Origin: Gammaproteobacteria bacterium
Lineage (GTDB): Bacteria; Pseudomonadota; Gammaproteobacteria; Pseudomonadales; Azotimanducaceae
Assembly: GCA_020832085.1 (NCBI GenBank)
Contig: JAFIFJ010000126.1
Span: 1-37,690, forward strand
Reading direction: 5' to 3'
Length of the DNA: 37,690 nt
A model generated the notes under the pieces. It was not told the DNA's origin. It did no database searches and was given only the letters and a program-made list of their open reading frames with translations. A program made the translations under genes and the position numbers. Positions 8,064 through 17,156 of this stretch are shown piece after piece (position 1 is the first letter of the stretch; each line of letters starts with the position of its first letter).

Positions 8064-9490
8064 GCATGACCCACCGGTTGCATGTCGACGCCGAAGGCCT
8101 CGGATAGCGTGGCGGCCCGTTCCAGATTGAGGAAGTCTTCCATGGCTGTGCGCAGGCGCTGCTGGGCCTGTGCCGGCATCACCAGATTGCTGCACTGATC
8201 GAACTTGTCCCAGTACTGGGACGTGGGGTAGGGCGCCGCCTTGCTGCCCCGGGGCATGAACACGGACTTCTCGAGGACGCGGCCGTCCTTGAGCGTCACG
8301 CGGATCGTGGTGTTGACCTCGGTTTCGGGGCGATCGATGGGGTGGCGATGAACGCGCTCCATCATCTGCCGGTATTCGCTGCGCCCCAGCGCCTCTTCGG
8401 TGAAGTCGCCGAGACTGCAGGATCCGGCAATGAGCAGGCAGGACAGCGGATACTCGATGGAGAACTTGCCTTCGAGGCCGGTGGTCGGGCGCTCGTACAT
8501 GAGGTTCTTCAGGTGCATGGCCGGCGCGTGCACGTCGACGCGTTCCACATCAGCCGCCTTGAAGGCGTGTTCGGCCAGCAGGTCCTCCAGGGCATCGAGG
8601 GAGCGATGGGCGCTGCCGCAGGTGGGGAAGCGCTTGACCCGGAAACGGTGCTCGACGATGAGCAGGGGCTCGCCGATGTTTTCGGTCTCGAAGGTCAGGG
8701 TCTGGCCGTGTTCGGGTTCGCGGATGGCGGCGCGCAGCTGCTCCCGATCCGGTCCCACCATGAGCGTGTTCATGCCGGTGGGGCCGTCGAGGGTGTGCCA
8801 GCCGGCGGTGACGCCGGCCTTGGCGAAGTAGGCGGACTGGATGCCGCTGCGGGCGGCGTTGCCGGCATGCAGGGGCTTGGCCATGGTGCCGAACTGGGAC
8901 ATGAAGCCGCCGGCGACGCTGGTGGACAGCGAGATCGCCATGGCGGTCTGCTCGGCGTCGAGTTTCAGCATGCGCGCTACGGCGCAGGCCGTGCCCAGGG
9001 TGCCGATGGTGGCGGTGGCGTGCCAGCCGCGCTTGCGGTGGGGCGGATTTACGCCCTGACCGATGCGGCCGACGATCTGGATGGCGGCCAGATAGGCATC
9101 CATGCATTCGGCCCCGGAACTGCCGAGGTCCTCGGCCACCGCCAGAATGGCGGGCCACATGACGCAGGAAATGTGAGCCTTGGCGGGATCGAAGTTGTCG
9201 TCGAAATCCAGGGCGTGGGCGGCGGTGGCGTTGACCATGGCCGCCCAGGGCAGGGTCAGGCCTTCGCTGCTGCCGACGACGGTGACGTCGCCGGGGCCCC
9301 AGGCGCGAAGCTGCTCGCGGATTTTCAGGGTCACCGGGGCCACGGCGCCTGGAATCATGGCGGCCATGGTGTCGATGAACTGGCGATAGGCGATGTCGAC
9401 GGCCTGCTCAGGCCAGTCGTCGGCCACGGTTGCCAGCCAGGTGCCGTAGGCTTCGAGCGGGTTTCTCGCGTCTGTCATGGGCGCTTGCAT
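8060..9490 (-). CDS. MmgE/PrpD family protein
   Basis: A 476-residue member of the MmgE/PrpD fold, whose known members include 2-methylcitrate dehydratase, cis-aconitate decarboxylase and iminodisuccinate epimerase. Family landmarks visible: an N-terminal all-helical domain with AAHALDFDDNFDPAKAH and GWHATATIGTLGTA (the active-site Asp/His region), then KPLHAGNAARSG, then RFPTCGSAHRSLDAL, and FSIEYPLSCLLI near the C-terminal half. Two ATGs lie in frame, at 9490 and 9478; 9490 is chosen because GGTGAT precedes it by about 9 bases. It sits in a reverse run between a GT2 gene and an ATGA-coupled nucleotidyltransferase, an unexpected place for a propionate-pathway enzyme. The reaction is therefore likely a dehydration, decarboxylation or epimerisation of an uncharacterised acid; that is inferred. 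Confidence 0.85.
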   Translation of the reverse strand: MQAPMTDARNPLEAYGTWLATVADDWPEQAVDIAYRQFIDTMAAMIPGAVAPVTLKIREQLRAWGPGDVTVVGSSEGLTLPWAAMVNATAAHALDFDDNFDPAKAHISCVMWPAILAVAEDLGSSGAECMDAYLAAIQIVGRIGQGVNPPHRKRGWHATATIGTLGTACAVARMLKLDAEQTAMAISLSTSVAGGFMSQFGTMAKPLHAGNAARSGIQSAYFAKAGVTAGWHTLDGPTGMNTLMVGPDREQLRAAIREPEHGQTLTFETENIGEPLLIVEHRFRVKRFPTCGSAHRSLDALEDLLAEHAFKAADVERVDVHAPAMHLKNLMYERPTTGLEGKFSIEYPLSCLLIAGSCSLGDFTEEALGRSEYRQMMERVHRHPIDRPETEVNTTIRVTLKDGRVLEKSVFMPRGSKAAPYPTSQYWDKFDQCSNLVMPAQAQQRLRTAMEDFLNLERAATLSEAFGVDMQPVGHA

Positions 9491-9545
9491 GGGTGCTTGA
9501 TCACCGAGGGCTGGATCGACGGGGGGACTCACGCGCTGTCGCGCC

Positions 9546-10322
9546 TCACCCTGCGGCCAGTTTTTCCTTGGAGAGTTCCCAGTAGCCGGAGAGGATGCGC
9601 GCGCCCTTGGTGCCGCTCTCGACTTCCGACAGCACCTTCTGACCAATGCCGGACATGTTGGCGTCGTGCATGCGGTAGTAGAACAGGGGCTCGGCGATGT
9701 GCAGGCCCGCCCAGCCGTCGGCGACGATGCGGCGCCACTTGTGGTGCTTGGTGGCGCGACGGATCGATTCGTCGAAGGGGGCCGCAGCCTGCAGGGCCTC
9801 GGTGAGGGTCAGGGCCGGTTCCGGCAGGAAGCTCAGACGGTCCACGAGGCTGGCGTCGAACATGGTCGACCGGCCGCGGTCGATGAACTGATCATTGCCG
9901 TCCACCAGCGTGCAGTCGGTGTAGACGAAACCGATCTTGGCGTCCTGCTCACGGGCGGCACGCAGCTCGGCGATGCAGCGGCTGGCATAATTGCCGGCCA
10001 GGTAGTCGTCGGAGTCGAGGATGATGGCGTACTCGCCTTGGGCGACTTTGAGCGCAGCATTCAGCGCCGCCAGCTTGCCGCGATTGCGCTTGAAGGCGAT
10101 GAGTTCGGAGCGGGCCAGACTGTCGTCACTGTTCAGTGCAGCTTCGATCACATTCACGGAGTCGTCTTTGCTGCCGTCATCGACGACGATCAGCTCGATG
10201 GGACCGTAATCCTGCTCGACGACACTGCGGATGGCCCGCTCGATGAAGGGGCCATAATTGAAGTTCGGGATGAGTACGGAAAGCAGGCCTGTGCCTCGCT
10301 CCCCGTCGATGCGATTGAGCAT
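9546..10322 (-). CDS. Family 2 glycosyltransferase
   Basis: A 258-residue GT2 (GT-A fold) enzyme. The first strand VLIPNFNYGPFIERAIRSV, the IELIVVDDGSKDDS nucleotide-binding segment and the metal-binding Asp-x-Asp in IILDSDDYLAG are all intact. No membrane helix follows, so it should be soluble or peripheral at the inner face of the membrane and use a nucleotide-sugar donor. The ATG at 10322 is preceded by GAGGG at about 9 bases, so the longer open frame to 10466 is not used. It lies about 55 bases upstream of the MmgE/PrpD-fold gene and 176 bases downstream of a sulfotransferase-like gene, in a reverse-strand run. Sugar and acceptor unknown. Confidence 0.85.
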   Translation of the reverse strand: MLNRIDGERGTGLLSVLIPNFNYGPFIERAIRSVVEQDYGPIELIVVDDGSKDDSVNVIEAALNSDDSLARSELIAFKRNRGKLAALNAALKVAQGEYAIILDSDDYLAGNYASRCIAELRAAREQDAKIGFVYTDCTLVDGNDQFIDRGRSTMFDASLVDRLSFLPEPALTLTEALQAAAPFDESIRRATKHHKWRRIVADGWAGLHIAEPLFYYRMHDANMSGIGQKVLSEVESGTKGARILSGYWELSKEKLAAG

Positions 10323-10498
10323 GGATGTCGGACCCTCTGGCACCTGGTTGCGGAGTCGCTTCGAACATTGCATTACAGCGCCCGGTGCGGACCGTCCTGC
10401 CGCCTGTTCCGTGCGCTGTGCTGAGAAGTCGCTTGGCTCCCCTGCTGCGGTCCACCACCACAGCATTTCAATCTAAGGTGCAAGGTTACCATGGCCGC

Positions 10499-11611
10499 TC
10501 ATGCCATGGGAAACAGGTTGCGGGGCAGATGGTCGAGAGTCCGGGTGGCCGCGGCGGTGATGTCGGCGATGGTCTGGCAGTCCGATGCGTCCAGCCCGTG
10601 CAGCAGATCCTCGGCCTCGCCGCTGTAGCGCGTGGAGTTGGAATCGTCCTTGGAGTAATAGTCGAACTGCGCTTGCATGCGCGCGAGTTCCTCGGGCCTG
10701 GGCACCCAGCCGAGGCCGGCTTTGAGGATGGGGGCGAGATTCTCGCGCTGGACCATCTGGCGGAAGTTCACCGGCGACAGGGCCAGGGACTCGGCGTGCT
10801 CGGCGACTACCGCGAAGTAGCGGGCGTAGCAGTGGGCCAGGAACTCGACGTCGCCCATGGTCCGGGTCCGGGCCGCCGGCAGCCCTGTCAGCGCGTCTGC
10901 CAGCGGCGTGCCCCGGGCGTGCAGGGCGGCGGTGGTTTCCTGCAGCACGGTGGCGATCACCTCGGCCGGTTCCCGATACAGGTAGAGCGCCTGGGCGGCC
11001 GGGAACGCGGCCCGGATGAACTCCACGCAGACGGTGTTCCAGCTGATGAACTTCACCAGGCTGCGCTCGTACTCGGGCCGGCGGCGCCGTGTCATCAGCC
11101 GCAGCAGGCGGCGGAAGCGCGCCAGATTCTCTGCACTGGCCGTGAGCGGCTGGCGCCAGTGGTCCGTGAGTGCGGCCCAGAAACCGGACTGCAGCGGGCC
11201 GCCCTGATTGATGATGAGGTTCGAGTCCACCCGGGCCAGGGCCTTGCAGAACAGGGTCGACCCGCAGCGGGAGACATGGAACAGCAGGCCGTCCGGGTCC
11301 AGACCGTCGTCGACGGGCAACTCGCTGTCGAGCAGCGCGAAGTCGGTGGTGAAGGCGAAATCGATGCGCCTCTCCTTGGCCAGACGCTCGATGGTGTAGA
11401 TGTACTTCCACTCCAGGAACGGTTCTTCGCCGATGTCGGCGAAGTAGAGCTGATGGCCCTGGCCCCGGTCAGTGCCGGGTTCAATGGCAATGGGCACCAG
11501 GCCTGGCCGCTCGACGAGGGCCTCCCGGGCCGCGGCGACGGACAGCCTGCGCTCGCTGATGCCGGGCAGCAGGACGTTCATGACTTCATGATCAGGCAGG
11601 GCGTAGAGCAC
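10499..11611 (-). CDS. Sulfotransferase-like P-loop protein
   Basis: A 370-residue protein with a sulfotransferase-type phosphosulfate loop placed about 110 residues in: LLFHVSRCGSTLFCKALARV (Arg-Cys-Gly-Ser-Thr). A later ALYLYREPAEVIATVLQE matches the 3'-phosphate-binding region (Tyr-Arg-x-Pro ... ), as in bacterial sulfotransferase-family proteins with a long N-terminal extension. The start is the GTG at 11611, with AGAGG about 12 bases upstream; an internal ATG at 11581 lacks a ribosome binding site. The metallophosphoesterase gene ends 39 bases upstream, so both are probably one transcript. It is a second, distantly similar sulfotransferase-like protein in the locus (compare 2969-3958). 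PAPS use and acceptor are inferred. Confidence 0.65.
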   Translation of the reverse strand: MLYALPDHEVMNVLLPGISERRLSVAAAREALVERPGLVPIAIEPGTDRGQGHQLYFADIGEEPFLEWKYIYTIERLAKERRIDFAFTTDFALLDSELPVDDGLDPDGLLFHVSRCGSTLFCKALARVDSNLIINQGGPLQSGFWAALTDHWRQPLTASAENLARFRRLLRLMTRRRRPEYERSLVKFISWNTVCVEFIRAAFPAAQALYLYREPAEVIATVLQETTAALHARGTPLADALTGLPAARTRTMGDVEFLAHCYARYFAVVAEHAESLALSPVNFRQMVQRENLAPILKAGLGWVPRPEELARMQAQFDYYSKDDSNSTRYSGEAEDLLHGLDASDCQTIADITAAATRTLDHLPRNLFPMA

Positions 11612-11650
11612 GGTGGATGGGTTTCCTCTTGATGGCGTGATGTCGCAGCC

Positions 11651-12556
11651 TCAGGTGGGCTCCGGGACTCGGGTCAGGAGCTCGCGCTCGCCGGGCACGA
11701 AGGTGTCGCTGCCACGGTCGTAGCAGACGTGACGCAGGGCGATGGTGGTCTGCCCGACGTCACGGTCGAATTCCAGCAGGTGATAGTGCGCGGGCGCGTA
11801 GCGATCGCCAAAGGCGGACGCCGAACTGACGCCGAGGACCTCGATCCTGCCGCGCCGGCCGGGTAGGGTGGCGCGGACCGGGCGGTGCAGATGCCCGTGG
11901 AGAACGATATCCACGGCGTACTGACCGAGCACCTCCCGCAGGGCCTCCCGGTCCAGCAGTTCCTTGCCGCGCCGCGCGGCACCCTCCTGCAGCGGATGGT
12001 GGATCAGGACGACGCAGGGCCGGTCATCGCCTGCGATGCTTGCGAGCAGGGCGTGCAAGGCGCCGAGCTGGGCCGAACCGATGCGGCCCACCGTTCTCGG
12101 CAGCCGCAGCGGAATGCCGCTGGACAGGCCGATGATGTCGACGCCGCCGCGCCGGTGCAGGTAGGGAAACTGCTGGGCGGAACTGCTGTCGTCGGTCATC
12201 CAGGGCGCCCAGGCCTCGCAGGCCTGCTCCAGGGCGCCGGGGACGTAGGCGTCATGGTTGCCCGGCACCAGACTGATGGATTCCGCCGAGCCGAGGGACT
12301 GCAGCCAGCGCCTGGCCTGGGCCACCTCCCCGGGGTGGGTCGTGAAGGTCAGATCGCCGGTGATGCAGATGTGATCCGGCGCCAACTCATCGAGGCTGCG
12401 CTGCAGCGCGTCGAGGATGTGCGGGCGATGCTCGGCCTTCCACTTGCGATGCCAGGAGAACAGGCCCAGCACCCGCTTGCTGAACCAGTCCCCCGGACTT
12501 AAGGCAGGCAGCGGCGGGATGTGGACATCCGACAGATGGGCGATCGTGTAGGGCAT
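11651..12556 (-). CDS. Calcineurin-like metallophosphoesterase
   Basis: A 301-residue protein with the full set of dinuclear-metal motifs: DVH (Asp10, His12), GDL (Asp68), GNHD (Asn100, His101), HHP (His186-His187) and GHLH (His220, Gly-His222, His224). The arrangement matches class III cyclic-nucleotide phosphodiesterase/CpdA-type and lipid-pyrophosphatase-type enzymes. No signal peptide is evident, so it acts in the cytosol or at the inner membrane face. It is the first gene of a reverse run with the sulfotransferase-like, GT2, MmgE/PrpD and nucleotidyltransferase genes. In that company it might hydrolyse a phosphate ester of a glycan intermediate or PAP, the sulfotransferase by-product; that is inference. 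Confidence 0.85.
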   Translation of the reverse strand: MPYTIAHLSDVHIPPLPALSPGDWFSKRVLGLFSWHRKWKAEHRPHILDALQRSLDELAPDHICITGDLTFTTHPGEVAQARRWLQSLGSAESISLVPGNHDAYVPGALEQACEAWAPWMTDDSSSAQQFPYLHRRGGVDIIGLSSGIPLRLPRTVGRIGSAQLGALHALLASIAGDDRPCVVLIHHPLQEGAARRGKELLDREALREVLGQYAVDIVLHGHLHRPVRATLPGRRGRIEVLGVSSASAFGDRYAPAHYHLLEFDRDVGQTTIALRHVCYDRGSDTFVPGERELLTRVPEPT

Positions 12557-12859
12557 CGCGCTGGGTTGTTCCGATGGCAGATGACGACGGTGGGGCCCCT
12601 ATGCGGCCCCCGTCTCCTTGGATGGCGACGATTTCAGGGCTTTTCGAGACCGATAGCAAGCCGGGGTTGCAGCAGCGGTCGCCATGGAGACCGGGGCCCG
12701 AAGTCGGGCGGACACACGTCGAGGGCCGGAAGCGGGCGTTGACAGCTCGAATCGCCAGGGGTAGGAATTGGGTTTTCAGCGGATACGGGGAGCCTCGGGC
12801 CGGGCACGCCTGCGGTATGCTGGATGACCGGGTCGGTCTCCCTGGCGGGAGAACCTGCC
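12557..12859. promoter_or_regulatory. Divergent intergenic region with a candidate forward promoter
   Basis: About 300 bases between the metallophosphoesterase and TPR genes. On the forward strand TTGACA (12739-12744) is a perfect -35 match, with TAGGAA (12762-12767) at 17-base spacing as a weak -10, about 90 bases before the TPR gene start. No gene or repeat is apparent in the rest. Confidence 0.3.
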
Positions 12860-14551
12860 ATGCAACGCACTGTTGTGATCGTCCTCGTCGCCCTCGTGGT
12901 TGCGGCGGGCGTTTATCTCATCTCCGGTCGCGAGACCGCGGAGCCGCAGGCCGTCGATCTGCCGGATTTGGGGCCTGTGGGCGCGACTTTGCTCGACGGT
13001 CTCGGCCACTACAGCATGCCGGTCAGCAGCGACCACCCGGAGGTTCAGCGCTGGTTCGATCAGGCGCTGATGCTCACCTACGGCTTCAATCACGACGCGG
13101 CTGAGCGTTCCTATCTCAGAGCGGTGGAACTCGATCCCGAGTGCGCCATGTGCTGGTGGGGGGCAGCGCTGGTGCTCGGGCCCCACGTCAACGCGGGGAT
13201 GGATCCTGCCAATAACGAAGCCGCCTGGGAGCGCCTTCAGGCGGCGCAGGCTGTGGCCGGCAACGCCAGCGACCGGGAGCGGGCCTACATCGCCGCGCTG
13301 GCGGCGCGCTACGCGGAGGATCCCCCGGCGGATCGGACGGCCCTCGACGAGGCCTATGCGACCGCCATGGGTGAGCTGGTGCAGCGCTACCCGGACGACG
13401 TCGATGCCGCCACGCTGTACGCCGAAGCCATGATGAACCTCCAGCCCTGGGATTTCTGGCAGGAAGACGGGCGTCCCAAGGGCCGCACGCCGGAAATCCG
13501 GTCAGTTCTGGAGTCGGTCATGGCGCGGAACCCGGATCACCCGGGTGCGCTGCATCTCTACATTCATGCGGTGGAAGCGTCGGCAGAGCCCGAGCTCGGA
13601 GTGGCGGCAGCGGATCGGCTGCGGGGCCTGGTTCCGGGGTCGGGGCATCTGCTGCACATGCCGTCCCACATCTACGCCCGGGTCGGCCGCTGGCATGACG
13701 CCATGCTGGTGAACCAGGACGCCATCCTTGCCGATGACGATTACCTGGCAGCCTGCCGGCCCTCGCCAGGGGTCTATCCCTTGGGCTACGTGCCCCACAA
13801 TCATCACTTTCTGTGGTTTGCCGCGACCATGGCCGGTGACAGCCGGGCGGCCATGAGTGCCGCCGAAGAAACGGCGGCGCGGGCCGGTGATCCCGATCTG
13901 CTCGCCGTCCCGGGTCTGGCGTTTCTGCAGAACTTCGTCGCCACGCCGGTGTTTGCCAAGGTCCGCTTCGGCCAATGGGACGCGATCCGCGCGCTGCCGG
14001 CACCGGATGACGAGTTGCCCTTCCTGCGCGGAGTCTGGGACTACGCCCAGGCACTGGCCGCCCTGCGCGGTGACGGCGACCTCGCCACGGCGGTCAGGCA
14101 CTACGATTCCCTCGCTGCGCTCGCATCCGATCCCGATCTCGAAGCGGCGCTCTGGTTCGATCGCTATCCCATGACCTACGCGCTGCAGATCGCGGAACGC
14201 ATGGTGGCAGCGGAGCTGGCGCTGGCCGAGGGCGATCGCGAGGCGGCCATCTCGATCCTGGACGCCGCGGCGGCGGCTGAGGATGCGCTGCCCTATGACG
14301 AGCCTCCCGCCTGGCACGCGCCCGTGCGTCAGACCTTGGGTGCGGTGCTGCTGGAGGCTGGGCAGCCGCAACGGGCGGAAGTCGTGTATCGCGCTGAACT
14401 GCGGCGCAATCCGGAAAACGGCTGGTCTTTGCTTGGTCTCGAGCAGGCGCTGCGGGCTCAGGAACGCATGGACGAAGCGGAGGCGGTGAGCCATCGCTTC
14501 GAGCAGGCCTGGGCCCATGCGGATATCGAGCTGAGCGGATCCCGGTTCTAG
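12860..14551 (+). CDS. Tetratricopeptide-repeat exported or membrane-anchored protein
   Basis: A 563-residue protein that begins with a short positive N-terminus and a hydrophobic segment (TVVIVLVALVVAAGVYLISG), so it is exported or anchored facing the periplasm. Next comes a conserved block, HYSMPVSSDHPEVQRWFDQA, then AERSYLRAVELDPECAMCWW and ALVLGPHVNAGMDP, typical of a large family of proteobacterial TPR proteins of unknown role. C-terminal residues about 450-545 contain further TPR-like helices (QPQRAEVVYRAELRRNPENG). ATG 12860 follows GGGAGA at about 8 bases and puts the signal at the N-terminus. It ends only three bases from the convergent SCO1 gene. The CAMCWW cysteine pair is family-typical. 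Function unknown. Confidence 0.75.
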   Translation: MQRTVVIVLVALVVAAGVYLISGRETAEPQAVDLPDLGPVGATLLDGLGHYSMPVSSDHPEVQRWFDQALMLTYGFNHDAAERSYLRAVELDPECAMCWWGAALVLGPHVNAGMDPANNEAAWERLQAAQAVAGNASDRERAYIAALAARYAEDPPADRTALDEAYATAMGELVQRYPDDVDAATLYAEAMMNLQPWDFWQEDGRPKGRTPEIRSVLESVMARNPDHPGALHLYIHAVEASAEPELGVAAADRLRGLVPGSGHLLHMPSHIYARVGRWHDAMLVNQDAILADDDYLAACRPSPGVYPLGYVPHNHHFLWFAATMAGDSRAAMSAAEETAARAGDPDLLAVPGLAFLQNFVATPVFAKVRFGQWDAIRALPAPDDELPFLRGVWDYAQALAALRGDGDLATAVRHYDSLAALASDPDLEAALWFDRYPMTYALQIAERMVAAELALAEGDREAAISILDAAAAAEDALPYDEPPAWHAPVRQTLGAVLLEAGQPQRAEVVYRAELRRNPENGWSLLGLEQALRAQERMDEAEAVSHRFEQAWAHADIELSGSRF

Positions 14552-14554
14552 CGG

Positions 14555-15160
14555 CTAGAGCTGCTGCAGATCCCGCGCCAGCGCGTCGAGATCGAGCGGC
14601 GGTCTGAAGTAACCCGCCAGACGGGCCTCAGGATCGATGAGCACCAGGGCGGAGGCATGATCCACGTTGTAATGCCTCCCGCCTCCTGGAACGCGCACGT
14701 AGGCGAGCCCCAGACTTTCGCTCAGTGCCCTGATGTCCTCGGAGTTGCCGGTGGCGCCACGCAGGCCGGGGCTGAAGTAGCCCAGGTACTCGGCCATCTG
14801 CTCCGGCGTGTCCCGCTGCGGGTCGACGCTCAGGAACACCAGCTGCAGCGGCGTGCCGGCTTCCTGCAGCCTCTGCTCGAGGCGGGCCATCAGCGCCAGC
14901 GTGGTGGGACAGATGTCTGGGCAGTGGGTGAAGCCCGAGAACAACAGGCTCCAGCGGTCTTCAAGCTCCCTGCGCGTGAAGGGCTGACCTGCCTGATCCA
15001 CGAGGTTGAACTCCGCAACGCTCGTACGCTGCGCAAGCACCGTTCCGGATGCCAGCGTCAGGGCGTCATTTTGGCTGTCGGGTCGCAGCTGGAGATAGCC
15101 GAACACGCCAGCAGCGATGATGACGAGAACGGACACGGTGAGTTGCAGCATGCGCGGCAT
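14555..15160 (-). CDS. SCO1/SenC family copper-binding protein
   Basis: SCO1/SenC proteins deliver copper to, or keep reduced, the CuA site of cytochrome c oxidase and act as membrane-tethered thioredoxin-fold proteins in the periplasm. The 201-residue protein has an N-terminal anchor (about 6-24), the copper CxxxC motif in THCPDICPTT (Cys80, Cys84) and the third ligand His168 in NVDHAS, plus the family's LSVDPQRDTPE. ATG 15160 follows AGGGGAG at a good distance. No oxidase gene lies nearby, so it is probably a stand-alone copper chaperone or thiol oxidoreductase. It converges tightly with the TPR gene. Confidence 0.9.
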   Translation of the reverse strand: MPRMLQLTVSVLVIIAAGVFGYLQLRPDSQNDALTLASGTVLAQRTSVAEFNLVDQAGQPFTRRELEDRWSLLFSGFTHCPDICPTTLALMARLEQRLQEAGTPLQLVFLSVDPQRDTPEQMAEYLGYFSPGLRGATGNSEDIRALSESLGLAYVRVPGGGRHYNVDHASALVLIDPEARLAGYFRPPLDLDALARDLQQL

Positions 15161-15402
15161 GGGTGGCTCCCCTGCAAGGACGCATGGGTGCCGAGTCTGC
15201 CGTGCAGCGGTGATGGCAGCAAGGCTGGGTCGGTCGCTCAGCCGCCGCGAATGGCCGAGGCGCGCGGGTGAATTTTATGGGTGTCCGGAAACTGGGATGC
15301 GCTGCGGCGGGGTTTCTGGGTGTTCCGAACGGACAAGGTCGGGTGTTCTGGTGTTCCATGGGCTGCAGCGGTTGATGGAGTACAGCGGCAGAGGCGGGGC
15401 GC

Positions 15403-15666
15403 ATGGCGGGTGGCTGGTCGAAGGACGGGGCGGTTCAGGAGCAGATCGACGCCAGCGTCGAGGACGCGGTACGCCGTGCCCGCAGTCGCCTGCCCCAGGG
15501 CGAAAGTCTGAATCGCTGCTGCGAGTGTGATGCGCCCATCCCCGAGGCGCGGCGGCGGGCGGTGCCGGGCGTGCGCCATTGCGTGGCCTGTCAGGCAGGA
15601 TTCGACGAGGCAAGGGCGGCGAATGGTTTCAATCGCCGCGGCAGCAAGGACAGCCAGCTGCGCTGA
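15403..15666 (+). CDS. DksA/TraR C4-type zinc finger protein (YbiI-like)
   Basis: An 87-residue protein with a four-cysteine zinc finger: Cys39-x2-Cys42 and Cys60-x2-Cys63 in NRCCECDAPIPEARR ... VRHCVACQ. This is the short DksA/TraR form (YbiI/YjjY-like) lacking most of the coiled coil of full DksA. The N-terminal 30 residues are helical and charged, and the C-terminus is basic. DksA-like proteins bind the RNA polymerase secondary channel; for such short homologues this is not established. It starts at ATG 15403 and sits 130 bases before the BON-MscS gene on the same strand. Confidence 0.85.
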   Translation: MAGGWSKDGAVQEQIDASVEDAVRRARSRLPQGESLNRCCECDAPIPEARRRAVPGVRHCVACQAGFDEARAANGFNRRGSKDSQLR

Positions 15667-15797
15667 CTGACCCGTCTGCATGAGGTGTCGGCTCCGCGTC
15701 CGGTCGCGAGTGTGCTGCCCGAAGCGACCGTGGGCCGGCCCGGCCACCGAGTCCCAGAACTGAGCTCAGTGATCCGGAACACGGATTTGGAGGCGCA

Positions 15798-17156
15798 ATG
15801 CGGCCGTGGCTGCGAGCAGTGGTGATCATTGGGCTGGCCTGCTGCGGTGACGCCATCGCGCAGCAGGTGAATGAGGGCCAGGACGCTGCCGAAATCAAGG
15901 TGGTCAATGCCCAGCAGGATCAGGCTATTGCCGAGCGGCTCAAGTCGATTACTTCGGCAGTGGCCGGATTGGAAGCTGTCGAGATCGGTGTCCGGGCCGG
16001 CGTCGTTACGCTGCGAGGCCAGGTTGCCCATAGCCAGTTGAGAAGCGATGTCAGCGCCATTGCCAGCCGGCTGGAAGGCGTGGTGCATGTCCAGAACCAA
16101 CTGCAGGAGGAAACGGCCGTTCGTTCCCGGCTCGGACCGGCCGCCGAAAAATTCGGGGACATGCTCAGCACCGCCGTGCGCATGCTGCCGCTGCTGATGA
16201 TTACAGTGTTTGTGGTCGCGGTGTTCTGGCTGCTAGGCAGCTGGATATCACGACGAGGGGCGCTACTGCGCCGGTTGGGCTTGAGTGAGCTGGCCACCAA
16301 CCTGGGCATGCGTTTCGTCCGCGTTCTGGTGACGGGCATCGGCGTCCTGATTGCGCTGGAGCTTCTGGATGCCACCACCCTGGTCACCGCCATGCTGGGT
16401 GTGGCCGGGGTGATCGGCATCGCCGTGGGGCTTGCCTTTCGTAACATTGTCGAAAACTACCTCGCTGGTGTTCTGCTGAGCACACGCAACCCTTTCAGCA
16501 TCGGTGATCTGGTCCAGCTGGGAAGCATGACCGGCAATGTGGTGCGCCTGACTTCCCGCGATACGGTCTTGATGACCCCGGACGGCAACCACTTGCGCAT
16601 TCCGAACAGTCAGATCATGACCTCACCGTTGACCAACTTTTCCCGCAATCCGCTGCGGCGCTTTGAGTTCACGGTCGGGGTGTCGGTCGACCTGGATCTG
16701 GTCGAGGTGCGGCAACTGGCCATTGCCATCCTCAAGGACATGCCGGGCATTCTGACCGAACCCAGGCCGAGGGTACTGGTGCATGAGCTTGGGGACAGCA
16801 CGGTATCCTTGCGCCTGCTGGCCTGGATCGATCAGCGCAGTACTGACTTCCTGAAGGCCCGCAGTGAAGCCATTCGGCTGGTCAAGGCGGCCTTCGATGA
16901 CGCCGGTGTGGAAATGCCTGAACCGACTTACCGCATTCACCTTTCTGAAAAGTCGCCGGAGATGGCGCCAAAGATCGGAACTGCGGCGACATTGCCCGTG
17001 CCGCGCCGGCGCGCGGCAGATCCAGCAGCCGAGATTGACGTCAGCACCGATGACACCATCGAGCAGCAGTTGCATGACGATCTGAAGTATTCCGATGAGG
17101 AGAATCTGTTGCCGAAGGTGTTGCCTGCAACCACGGTCCCTGCAAAAGCGTCCTGA
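15798..17156 (+). CDS. MscS family mechanosensitive channel with N-terminal BON domain
   Basis: A 452-residue small-conductance mechanosensitive channel. Order: signal peptide (1-21, ending CCGDAIAQ), a periplasmic BON domain (about 41-105, with VRAGVVTLRGQVAHS), three membrane helices (about 127-210), the MscS pore and beta-domain entry (LAFRNIVENYLAGVLLSTR, then PFSIGDLVQLG) and the cytoplasmic alpha/beta domain. ATG 15798 follows GGAGG. It releases solutes on hypo-osmotic shock; the BON domain, which in other proteins binds phospholipid, may tie gating to membrane lipids or the outer membrane (inference). A 60-residue acidic C-terminal tail is extra. A second, unrelated-length MscS lies at 21748-23028. 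Confidence 0.9.
   Translation: MRPWLRAVVIIGLACCGDAIAQQVNEGQDAAEIKVVNAQQDQAIAERLKSITSAVAGLEAVEIGVRAGVVTLRGQVAHSQLRSDVSAIASRLEGVVHVQNQLQEETAVRSRLGPAAEKFGDMLSTAVRMLPLLMITVFVVAVFWLLGSWISRRGALLRRLGLSELATNLGMRFVRVLVTGIGVLIALELLDATTLVTAMLGVAGVIGIAVGLAFRNIVENYLAGVLLSTRNPFSIGDLVQLGSMTGNVVRLTSRDTVLMTPDGNHLRIPNSQIMTSPLTNFSRNPLRRFEFTVGVSVDLDLVEVRQLAIAILKDMPGILTEPRPRVLVHELGDSTVSLRLLAWIDQRSTDFLKARSEAIRLVKAAFDDAGVEMPEPTYRIHLSEKSPEMAPKIGTAATLPVPRRRAADPAAEIDVSTDDTIEQQLHDDLKYSDEENLLPKVLPATTVPAKAS

Noticed and set aside
8342..9805. 487-codon forward open frame
   Set aside because: Glycine/histidine-rich shadow of the MmgE/PrpD and GT2 genes; no family-like motif.
13502..14518. 338-codon reverse open frame
   Set aside because: Antisense to the TPR gene, with no start signal or recognisable content.
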